Notes: a model not told the origin generated them from the sequence alone. Shown: positions 1 through 5,564, numbered from the stretch's first letter. The stretch: 6,818 nt of DNA from JBDTSW01 sp039930945 (GCA_039930945.1 JBDTSW010000109.1:1-6818); one strand, 5' to 3'. Numbers and translations are program-made.

Positions 1-1115
1 ATCACTGCCTGGGTGAGCCGCTGCGAGTCGCCGCTGATCAGGCCGATCCCCGTGCCCTCCAGGGTCCAGAAGCGGTCGCCGAGCAGCCTCGCCTTGTTGA
101 AGACCTCATGGGTCAGCAGGTCGAGGTCGAGGGGCTCGGGCCGCAAGAAGTCCGGGCGGGAGGCCCGGACCAGCACCAACAGGTCATCGACGAAGCGGTT
201 CATCCGGTCGAGCTCGTCCTGGATCACCGCGACCGCCTCCTGGCGCTCGTTGGGATCGTCGCCCAGCGTTTCCAGGTGCCCCCGGATCACGGTGATCGGC
301 GTTCGCAGCTCGTGGCTGACGTCGGCGAGAAACTCGCGCTGGTCGGCGAACGCGTTCTCCAAGCGGTCGAGCATCGCGTTCAGGGTGCGACCCAGCTGCG
401 CGATCTCGTCGTTGCCGCGCACCGGGATCCGGCGGGAGAGGTCGGTCTCCGAGATCTGCCGCGCGGTTCGCGCCAGGGCCTGCAGCGGGGCCATCGCGCG
501 GCCCGCCGCGAGCCAGATGAAGAGCGACGCCAGCAGCAGCACGACGATCGAGACCCCGACGGCGATCCGCACCGCGCTGTCGACCTGCTCGCGCCGCTGG
601 TCGAGCAGCTGCCCGATTACTAGGGTTCCCGTCTGTGAGCCGGCGACGACCGGGACCGCGACGTAGCGCGCAGTGCCCAGGCTGGTCTCGACGTCGCCCG
701 TCGTCGGCTCGGAGACTGGTCCCTGCTGGCGCAGCGTGTCGAGCAGCGAGCGCTGCTCCGGCTCGGCGGTGAGCACCCGGTAGGGCGCGTCCCCGACGAA
801 GGTGACGATCGCGGTGTCGGGCGCCAGCGCCCGATCGCGCAGGAAGGCGTTGAAGACGCGCCCGACCTCGCCGTTGAAGGGCCGGTCGGTGTCGGGGTCG
901 GTGCCTTCCCGCGAGATCACCTCCAGCTCGGAGACGTCCTCGGTGAGGGTCTCGCTGACCTCGTCGCCGATTCGCGAGACCAGCACCTGGCGCAGGACGA
1001 GAACCGAGGCTGCCGTCGAGAGGGTGAGCAACGCCAGGAACGAGATCAGGACGCGGGTGCGCATGCCCGCGAGTGGGCGCGGCCGCGGGTTCTCGGGCTG
1101 TTCCCCGTCGTTCAC
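1..1115 (-). CDS. Sensor histidine kinase, N-terminal part (cut by left edge)
   Basis: Membrane sensor kinase of a two-component system, which autophosphorylates on His and passes phosphate to a response regulator. 371 codons are visible. A hydrophobic helix lies at about residues 22-42, an extracytoplasmic sensor region at 45-180, and a second helix at about 181-203. A HAMP linker follows at about 204-257 (AMAPLQAL ... NDEIAQLG), then the HisKA dimerisation domain with H-box DVSHELRTPI and phospho-acceptor His268. The frame leaves the window in GDSQRLTQAV, just before the expected N-box, so the ATPase domain is outside. The start is GTG at 1113-1115, with no Shine-Dalgarno but a TAGGCT hexamer 6 nt upstream. 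An internal ATG at 1062-1064 (MRTRV) is the alternative. It lies 54 nt downstream of a small membrane-protein gene on the same strand. The sensor region matches nothing I recognise, so the stimulus is unknown. The cognate regulator is not in the window. Confidence 0.95.
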   Translation of the reverse strand, partial: MNDGEQPENPRPRPLAGMRTRVLISFLALLTLSTAASVLVLRQVLVSRIGDEVSETLTEDVSELEVISREGTDPDTDRPFNGEVGRVFNAFLRDRALAPDTAIVTFVGDAPYRVLTAEPEQRSLLDTLRQQGPVSEPTTGDVETSLGTARYVAVPVVAGSQTGTLVIGQLLDQRREQVDSAVRIAVGVSIVVLLLASLFIWLAAGRAMAPLQALARTARQISETDLSRRIPVRGNDEIAQLGRTLNAMLDRLENAFADQREFLADVSHELRTPITVIRGHLETLGDDPNERQEAVAVIQDELDRMNRFVDDLLVLVRASRPDFLRPEPLDLDLLTHEVFNKARLLGDRFWTLEGTGIGLISGDSQRLTQAV

Positions 1116-1121
1116 CGGCTC

Positions 1122-1127
1122 AGCCTA
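1122..1127 (-). promoter_or_regulatory. Possible -10 element for a leaderless kinase transcript
   Basis: Read on the minus strand this is TAGGCT, fitting the actinobacterial TANNNT -10 pattern, and it ends exactly 6 nt before the GTG of the histidine kinase. No convincing -35 hexamer is visible 17-19 nt further upstream. If real, the kinase has its own leaderless promoter besides any read-through from the upstream gene. This is inferred from spacing only. Confidence 0.3.
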
Positions 1128-1169
1128 GGCGTGGCGGCACACCCGGCACCGAACTTAGCCGTCGATTGC

Positions 1170-1547
1170 CTAGGGCGCGCCGGGCGCGCCGCGCACCTGG
1201 GAAAGGAGGCCTGAAACTGCATCGAGATACTGATCGGCGGGCGGGCTCGGTCCCCTGAACACTGGGCTGGCGTCGCCACCGCCCGCCCAGGCAGGCGCCG
1301 CGACCGGCCCGCGCAGCCCGGCGGCGACGGTGGCCCCGCCCTCGCCGGGCTCCTCGTCGTCCCGGTCGCGCTGGGCATCGCCGCCGCCGCCCTCCTCGGG
1401 GCCCTGCGCCTGCTGCTCGGCCCCGGGGGCCTGGATGTCGGGCAGGGGGGTGCCCGAGTTCTCGCGCAGCAGGGTCAGGTAGACGATCAGCACCAGCAAC
1501 GCCACCGCGGCCCCCTGAGCGCCGATGACCCATGCGCGCGGGTTCAT
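1170..1547 (-). CDS. Small single-pass membrane protein, unknown function
   Basis: 125-residue protein with no family I recognise. The N-terminus (MNPRAWVIGAQG) is followed by one hydrophobic helix at about residues 7-27 (AAVALLVLIVYLTLL). The rest is predicted to lie outside the membrane: a disordered Pro/Gly/Gln and acidic stretch (35-70), an Ala/Gly/Pro-rich stretch, and a C-terminal SPPADQYLDAVSGLLSQV helix-like segment (101-118). No clear signal-peptidase site follows the helix, so I read it as an anchor. The start is the ATG at 1545-1547 with only a weak G-rich sequence upstream. It is the first gene on the minus strand after the 1605-1670 repeat array and lies 54 nt before the histidine kinase, which suggests an accessory role in that signalling system. 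The hydrophobic N-terminus and coherent C-terminus argue for a real gene. Overlapping frames here are Arg/Pro-rich shadows. Confidence 0.7.
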   Translation of the reverse strand: MNPRAWVIGAQGAAVALLVLIVYLTLLRENSGTPLPDIQAPGAEQQAQGPEEGGGGDAQRDRDDEEPGEGGATVAAGLRGPVAAPAWAGGGDASPVFRGPSPPADQYLDAVSGLLSQVRGAPGAP

Positions 1548-1600
1548 CCGCCCGTCCCCAGATTCTCTGCCGTCGTCATGCCCGGATCAGCCTTGCGGAT

Positions 1601-1674
1601 CAGGATGAGATGCGCATGAGAGAGCAATGAGATGAGAGCAGTTCTCATTCCTGACTCATGCTGCTCTCACCGGC
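1601..1674. promoter_or_regulatory. Symmetric 11-bp-phased operator array between divergent genes
   Basis: On the plus strand ATGAGA occurs at 1605, 1616 and 1627, exactly 11 bp apart. The inverted series TCTCAT, ACTCAT, TCTCAC occurs at 1643, 1654 and 1665, again exactly 11 bp apart. The two series are mirror images about 1637/1638. Read in one orientation, the six hexamers are ATGAGA four times, ATGAGT once and GTGAGA once. A 9-bp inverted repeat (TGAGAGCAG 1633-1641 with CTGCTCTCA 1661-1669) and a 7-bp one (1626-1632 with 1643-1649) lie within it. Eleven-bp direct repeats are the known binding pattern of OmpR/PhoB-type response regulators. The position between the kinase operon and the LPFTG gene suggests both are controlled from here. 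The regulator's identity is inference. Confidence 0.65.
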
Positions 1675-1692
1675 CGGGCCGACACTACCCGT

Positions 1693-2013
1693 GTGATGCC
1701 AGGTCCTGCATCTGAGCGCATCAGCTCCCGGCGCCTCCGCGGCCACGTTCGCGCCCGCCTGCTCGTCGGCCTGATCGTCGCCATGCTCGCGTTCCCGGCC
1801 TTCGCTGTGGCCCAGGGCTCGAGTCCGAGCCGGGATCAGTACAAGGACATCCCCGCCTGTCTCGATTGTGGCACCGACGTCGGCGGCCTCGGCGGCGACG
1901 TCGGCCCGCTCCCGTTCACGGGCTTCGACGTGATCGCCATGGTGGCAGTTGCCTTCGGCGTCACCGGCGTCGGCCTCGCCCTGCAGCGCGCTGTCGCCCG
2001 CGAGCCGGAGTAA
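1693..2013 (+). CDS. Tiny LPFTG (sortase-type) surface protein with CxxC pair
   Basis: 106-residue exported protein. A basic N-terminus (SSRRLRGHVRAR) precedes a hydrophobic core at about 23-38 and an AVA signal-peptidase-like site near residue 40. The C-terminus has the three parts of a cell-wall sorting signal: LPFTG at 73-77, a hydrophobic helix at about 79-97, and a short tail with two Arg. Sortases cut LPxTG between Thr and Gly and attach the protein to the envelope. After both cuts only about 36 residues would remain, containing an SPSRDQY motif (44-50), a Cys pair CLDC (56-59) and a Gly/Asp-rich linker. The start is GTG 1693 or the adjacent ATG 1696, with no clear Shine-Dalgarno. It is divergent from the kinase operon and begins 22 nt after the operator array. 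It converges on nfo with a 13-nt gap. No sortase gene is in the window and its function is unknown. Confidence 0.8.
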   Translation: MMPGPASERISSRRLRGHVRARLLVGLIVAMLAFPAFAVAQGSSPSRDQYKDIPACLDCGTDVGGLGGDVGPLPFTGFDVIAMVAVAFGVTGVGLALQRAVAREPE

Positions 2014-2026
2014 CCCCCGCCCGCCG

Positions 2027-2902
2027 CTAACGGGCCTTGCGGCGCTTGCGCGCGGCCAGCCCGCGCCTTCGCAGCTTCCTCGCCAACTCGACCTCGGCGC
2101 GATCGGTGCCGTGGCCGTCCGGGCCTGGGGTCTCCATCAGCGCCGGCAGCCGCTCGAAGCGAGGCTCCGAGAGAAAGACGGTGATCCCGCGCTCGCCCAG
2201 CTCGCCCTCGCCGAGGTTCGCGTGGCGGTCCAGGTTGGCCCCCAGCGGGACCTTCGAGTCGTTGACGTGGACGCAGCCGAGGCGGGCCATCCCGACCTTG
2301 GAGGCGAACTCCTCGAGCACGTCGTCCAGCGCGTCGGCGGTGCGGATCTCGAATCCGGCGGCCAGCAGGTGGCAGCAGTCGAGGCATGCGCCAAGGCGCG
2401 GCGACGAGCCCGCGGCCTCGATCAACTCGGCCAGCTCGTCGAAGTCCCGTCCCAGCGGCCCATGGGTTCCCGCCGTGTTCTCCAACAGCAGCGGGCAGGT
2501 GTCGGATTCTGCCAGGGCCTCGGCGATCGCCTCGCCGGCACGCTTGACCGAGGGCGCGTGGGGCTGGCCCTTGCGCGCGCCCGGGTGCAGCACGACCCCG
2601 GTGGCGCCGATCGCGTCGCCCACCCGCAGCGCGTGCTCGAGTGACGTCAGCGACTTGCGGCGCACCTCACGCTCCCTGCTGGCGCAGTTGATCAAGTAGA
2701 TCGCGTGGATCACGACCGCGTCCACCCGCGACGCTTCGCGGGCCTCGCGAAAGGCGGCGTAGTCCCGCTCGCCGTAGGCGGTGGGGCGCCAGGCTCTGGG
2801 GCTCTGGTGGAAGATCTGGATTGCGTCGCAATCGCGGTCCACCCCGCGGGCGATGGCGTTCGACAGCCCCCCGGCTGTGGAAACATGGCAGCCGATCAGC
2901 AT
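2027..2902 (-). CDS. nfo: Endonuclease IV (deoxyribonuclease IV, AP endonuclease)
   Basis: Base-excision-repair enzyme that cuts DNA 5' to abasic sites and removes 3'-blocking groups using a three-metal zinc centre. The 291-residue length is normal (E. coli Nfo is 285). It starts with the family N-terminus MLIGCHVSTAGGLSNAI. All nine metal ligands can be placed: His66 (IHAIYLINCA), His106 (LHPGA), Glu141 (LLENTAG), Asp175 and His178 (LDCCHLLAAG), His212 (VHVNDSK), Asp225 and His227 (LDRHANLGEG) and Glu257 (METPG). The C-terminus is a strongly basic tail (RKLRRRGLAARKRRKAR), probably extra DNA contact. I chose the ATG at 2900-2902 because of this conserved N-terminus and an AAGGGG Shine-Dalgarno 7 nt upstream. 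An upstream in-frame start would add 18 residues not typical of the family. Its start codon overlaps that of divergent gltX by 2 bp. Confidence 0.96.
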   Translation of the reverse strand: MLIGCHVSTAGGLSNAIARGVDRDCDAIQIFHQSPRAWRPTAYGERDYAAFREAREASRVDAVVIHAIYLINCASREREVRRKSLTSLEHALRVGDAIGATGVVLHPGARKGQPHAPSVKRAGEAIAEALAESDTCPLLLENTAGTHGPLGRDFDELAELIEAAGSSPRLGACLDCCHLLAAGFEIRTADALDDVLEEFASKVGMARLGCVHVNDSKVPLGANLDRHANLGEGELGERGITVFLSEPRFERLPALMETPGPDGHGTDRAEVELARKLRRRGLAARKRRKAR

Positions 2903-4301
2903 GTCATCACCCCTTCGCGTCCGATTCGCCCCCTCGCCGACTGGCGCCCTCCACATTGGCGGGGCCCGGACCGCACTTTACAACTGGCTGATGGCGCGCG
3001 GAGGAGGCGGCAAGCTGGTCCTGCGCATCGAGGACACCGACCGCGCGCGCTCGACCTCGGAGGTCGCCGAACAGATCCTCGACGCGCTGGGATGGCTCGA
3101 GCTCGACTGGGACGAGGGGCCGTTCAGCCAACACGAGCGCGGCGAACGCCACGCCGCGCGGATCGAGGAGCTGCTCGACGCCGGCCGCGCCTATCGCGAC
3201 CCGGCGACCTCGGAGCAGGTGCGGGCCTGGAAGCAGGCGCGCGGCGGCGCCGGCTACCGCGGCGAGCCCGGCGAGGCGCAGTCCGGAGCCGTCCGTCTGC
3301 GCGTCCCAGACGAGGGCGAGACGGTCGTCCACGATCTCTTGCGGGGGGAGGTCGGTTTCGCCAACCGCCTCCAGGACGACCTCGTGATCGCGCGGGGCGA
3401 CGGCACCCCGCTATACAACTTCGCCGTTGCCGTCGACGACGCGGAGATGGAGATCACCGACGTGGTCCGAGGCGACGACCACCTCTCCAACACCCCGAAA
3501 CAGCTGCTGGTCCTGCAGGCGCTGGGCTTCGACCCGCCCCGCTACGCGCACCTGCCGCTGCTGCATGGCCCCGACGGCAAGAAGCTCTCAAAGCGCCACG
3601 GAGCGGCGTCGGTCCAGGAGCTCCGCCAGGCCGGGTATCTGCCGGCGGCGGTCCGCAACTACCTGGCGCTGCTCGGCTGGGGGACCGAGGACGACACCAC
3701 GCTGATGAGCACCGACGAGCTGGTCGAGCGCTTCCAGATCGAGCGGGTCGGGCGCGCCTCTGCCGTGTTCGACGAGCGCAAGCTGCGCTGGATGAACGGG
3801 CGGTTCATCCGCGAGCTCGAGCCGGACGCCTACGAGCAGCGCCTGTCTGACTACCTCCAGCGCTACGAGCCGGCCGCCGCCGATGCGTTTCCGGCGGCGG
3901 CCCCGGAGCGCCGCCGCCGAGCCTGCGAGATCGTCCGCGAGAAGGCCCAGACGCTGGCGGAGGTCTGGCGGCTGATCGGGTTCCTCTTCGCCGAGCCGGT
4001 CGACGATGCCAAGGCGTGGACGAAGTGGATGGACGCCGAGGCGGCGCCACTGCTCGCCGCCGCCCGCGATGCGCTCGCCGGCCTCGACCGCTTCGAGCCC
4101 GAGGCGATCGAGGCCGCGCTCGCGCCGATCGCCGACGCGGCCGGAGTGAGGCCGAAGGCGCTCTATCAGCCGATCCGTGTGGCGCTCACGGGGACCACGG
4201 TCTCGCCCGGGATCTTCGACTCGCTGGCGGCGCTTGGCCGCGACCAGGCGCTGGCGCGAATCGACGCCGCGTTGCGGCGCCTCGCGGCGGCCTCCGGCTG
4301 A
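2901..4301 (+). CDS. gltX: Glutamyl-tRNA synthetase (glutamate--tRNA ligase)
   Basis: Class I aminoacyl-tRNA synthetase that charges tRNA(Glu) with glutamate using ATP. 466 residues, normal for bacterial GluRS. The Rossmann catalytic domain begins at once with RVRFAPSPTGALHIGGARTA (HIGH-type motif HIGG, 18-21). LRIEDTDRARS follows at 41-51, the NFAVAVDD and DVVRGDDHLSNTPKQ region at 173-201, and the KMSKS-type loop GKKLSKRHG at 226-234. The helical anticodon-binding part occupies about 310-466 and ends with the family segment ALYQPIRVALTGTTVSPGIFDSLAALG. The insertion after AYRDPATSE lacks the Cys residues of the zinc-binding E. coli type. I chose ATG 2901 because the catalytic motif begins a few residues later. 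An upstream in-frame ATG at 2853 would read through nfo antisense. No Shine-Dalgarno precedes 2901. Whether it also mischarges tRNA(Gln), as in organisms using GatCAB, cannot be decided here. Confidence 0.97.
   Translation: MSSPLRVRFAPSPTGALHIGGARTALYNWLMARGGGGKLVLRIEDTDRARSTSEVAEQILDALGWLELDWDEGPFSQHERGERHAARIEELLDAGRAYRDPATSEQVRAWKQARGGAGYRGEPGEAQSGAVRLRVPDEGETVVHDLLRGEVGFANRLQDDLVIARGDGTPLYNFAVAVDDAEMEITDVVRGDDHLSNTPKQLLVLQALGFDPPRYAHLPLLHGPDGKKLSKRHGAASVQELRQAGYLPAAVRNYLALLGWGTEDDTTLMSTDELVERFQIERVGRASAVFDERKLRWMNGRFIRELEPDAYEQRLSDYLQRYEPAAADAFPAAAPERRRRACEIVREKAQTLAEVWRLIGFLFAEPVDDAKAWTKWMDAEAAPLLAAARDALAGLDRFEPEAIEAALAPIADAAGVRPKALYQPIRVALTGTTVSPGIFDSLAALGRDQALARIDAALRRLAAASG
2908..2915 (-). 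promoter_or_regulatory. Ribosome binding site of nfo, inside gltX
   Basis: On the minus strand this reads AAGGGGTG, with the AAGGGG part 7 nt before the nfo ATG, a good Shine-Dalgarno in a window where such sites are scarce. It lies within gltX codons 3-5, which use TCA and CTT, codons otherwise uncommon for this GC-rich gene. It supports the MLIGCHV start of nfo. Confidence 0.6.
2975..2980 (-). promoter_or_regulatory. Possible -10 element of nfo, inside gltX
   Basis: On the minus strand this reads TAAAGT, matching TANNNT, about 72 nt upstream of the nfo start. It is created by the gltX codons CTT-TAC (Leu-Tyr). No clear -35 hexamer is visible at the right distance. Because nfo and gltX overlap at their start codons, an nfo promoter must lie inside gltX if nfo is transcribed on its own, and this is the most AT-rich candidate nearby. 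Confidence 0.25.
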
Positions 4302-4424
4302 GCCCGCCCAGGCACGACTACTACTTATTTTCTGCTAATCCAAGCGGCCCTGCCTGCCGATGAGGAAAGCGAGGCCCGGTGGCGGACGGCCATTCGCGAC
4401 GCGGGGTCACCGGTCCCAGTCCAG
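4302..4424 (+). promoter_or_regulatory. Upstream region of the HDOD-LuxR gene with an AT-rich patch
   Basis: The 123-nt gap holds the only clearly AT-rich patch of the right half, at about 4315-4341. It contains TATTTT at 4326-4331 (fits TANNNT) and TGCTAAT at 4333-4339 (like an extended -10). No -35 is obvious. A GAGGAAAG Shine-Dalgarno-like string at 4362-4369 is too far from the ATG at 4425 to serve it. No terminator hairpin was seen after gltX, so read-through from gltX is possible. Confidence 0.35.
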
Positions 4425-5486
4425 ATGAGTTCGCCAGCGACAAACGCCAAGCACGTGGCCCAGGCGCCGGGGGAGCGATCTCCCGGGGTCGGCGGCAAAC
4501 GGCTCGCGAAGGCCTTCGAGAAGGTCTCGCGGATGCCGGCGCTGGACGAGTCCCGGCGCCGGCTGATTCGCATTACCGAGGGCCAGGGCTCGTCGCCCGG
4601 CGACATCTCCGAGGCGGTCGAGTCGGACGCGGCGCTGGCGATCGCGGTGATGCGAGCCGCCAACAACGGCGACGGCCCGTCGGCCCGGGTGGGCGGCGTT
4701 CGCGAGGCCGTGGACGCGTTGAGCCCAGCCGAGATTCGCACCATCGCCGGCCGCGTGGACACCTACGACACTTTCGACGCAGCCGGGATGCGACCGGCCG
4801 CCCAGGAACGGTTTCGCCGACACGCGGTCGCCACCCGCTACGCCGCCGATCGCGTCGCCGAGGCCGCTCACCTCGGCCAGCGCGACGAGCTCGCCGTCGC
4901 CGCCCTCCTTCACGATGTCGGTCGCCTGGTGGTCGTCGAGCTCTACGGCGAGGAGTTCGCCTTCCGCAAGGAGTGCCCGGACGAGCGCCTGCGCCGCGAG
5001 CACCGCGAGCTGGGCATCGATCACGCGCTGGTCGGCGCCGTGCTGGTGCGCCGCTGGGGGTTGAAGCCGGCGATTTCGACCACGGTCGAGCGACACCATT
5101 CCCCCGAGGCCGGCGGGCACGCGGCCGCGGTTCGCCTTGCCGACGCGATCGTCCATCACGCTGCCGGCGATCCGGTGTCCGCCGACGTTCTCGTCTCCGC
5201 AGCCGGGCGCCTCGACCTCGACACAGTCGCGCTGCGCGCCCTCGTCTACGAGTTCCCGCACGCGGGCACCACGAAGCGGAGGTCGACCGATCCGTGCCCG
5301 CTGTCACAGCGCGAGGTCGAGGCGTTGCGCGGGCTCTCAGAGGGCAAGGTCTACAAGCAGATCGCCCGGGAGCTGAACCTCTCGGTGAGCACCATTCGCA
5401 CGCACCTGCACAACGTCTACCGCAAGATCGGCGTGGTCGACCGCGCCCAGGCCGTGCTGCTCTCTCGCGACCGCGGCTGGATCTAG
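4425..5486 (+). CDS. HDOD domain protein with C-terminal LuxR-type HTH
   Basis: 353-residue cytoplasmic regulator joining two domains. The HDOD domain spans about residues 25-245, and the LuxR/FixJ-type DNA-binding domain spans about 290-350 (PLSQREVEALRGLSEGKVYKQIARELNLS, then VSTIRTHLHNVYRKIG). HDOD domains are HD-superfamily folds usually considered non-catalytic and used in signalling. Here a full HD-like set can be placed: His133 (RRHAVAT), His163-Asp164 (ALLHDVGRL), His200 (DHALVGAVL), His224/His225 (VERHHSPE) and Asp240 (RLADAI). The protein may therefore bind metal or a nucleotide and couple this to transcription. There is no receiver domain and no membrane segment. The start is ATG 4425, the first ATG in frame, with a weak upstream site. 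The frame is open back to the gltX stop, so a longer non-ATG form cannot be excluded. It lies downstream of gltX and converges on a response-regulator gene. Target genes are unknown. Confidence 0.9.
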   Translation: MSSPATNAKHVAQAPGERSPGVGGKRLAKAFEKVSRMPALDESRRRLIRITEGQGSSPGDISEAVESDAALAIAVMRAANNGDGPSARVGGVREAVDALSPAEIRTIAGRVDTYDTFDAAGMRPAAQERFRRHAVATRYAADRVAEAAHLGQRDELAVAALLHDVGRLVVVELYGEEFAFRKECPDERLRREHRELGIDHALVGAVLVRRWGLKPAISTTVERHHSPEAGGHAAAVRLADAIVHHAAGDPVSADVLVSAAGRLDLDTVALRALVYEFPHAGTTKRRSTDPCPLSQREVEALRGLSEGKVYKQIARELNLSVSTIRTHLHNVYRKIGVVDRAQAVLLSRDRGWI

Positions 5487-5491
5487 GAATA

Positions 5492-5519
5492 ACTCCGACC
5501 AGATCCTCCGCTTCGGAGT
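5492..5519. repeat. Inverted repeat just after the HDOD-LuxR gene
   Basis: ACTCCGA (5492-5498) pairs with TCGGAGT (5513-5519) around a 14-nt loop. A tighter alternative is CTCCG (5506-5510), loop CTT, CGGAG (5514-5518). It begins 5 nt after the stop codon. No T-run follows. Confidence 0.55.
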
Positions 5520-5523
5520 AACG

Positions 5524-5564
5524 CCGCCGGAATGCTCCGCTTCGCGTCCGCTTCCGGCGGGTTT
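5524..5564 (+). terminator. Probable transcription terminator hairpin
   Basis: CCGCCGGAA (5524-5532) pairs perfectly with TTCCGGCGG (5552-5560), a 9-bp GC-rich stem with a 19-nt loop, followed by GTTT. It lies 37 nt after the stop of the HDOD-LuxR gene. The T-run is short, so it may act as a weak intrinsic terminator or as a barrier between convergent transcripts. The loop repeats CTCCGCTTCG (5535-5544), also found at 5506-5515. Confidence 0.55.

Noticed and set aside
13..666. Plus-strand frames opposite the histidine kinase
   Set aside because: Ser/Arg-rich or Gln/Arg-rich antisense translations. The minus strand encodes clear HAMP and HisKA domains.
1174..1190. Two adjacent GGCGCGCC palindromes
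   Set aside because: They encode the GAPGAP C-terminus of the small membrane protein. A simple codon repeat explains them.
1583..1603. CGGATCAG direct repeat (1583-1590, 1596-1603)
   Set aside because: The 13-bp spacing does not fit the 11-bp array beside it, and two copies are too few to interpret.
2705..3850. Long plus-strand frame overlapping nfo and gltX (381 codons)
   Set aside because: Arg/Pro/Gly-rich with no domain, lying in another frame over two certain genes. It is a GC-rich shadow.
4362..4380. GAGGAAAG followed by GAGGCCCGG, faintly like an RNase P RNA core
   Set aside because: The region is far too short and lacks the other conserved RNase P elements.
4407..5307. Long minus-strand frames opposite the HDOD-LuxR gene
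   Set aside because: They mirror the codon pattern of the real gene and contain no recognisable domain.
4379..5521. 380-codon frame from GTG 4379, preceded by a good GAGGAAAG Shine-Dalgarno-like string
   Set aside because: It covers the HDOD-LuxR gene in another frame, is Arg-rich and lacks any motif. The ribosome-site match is probably chance, although it is the best such site near this gene.
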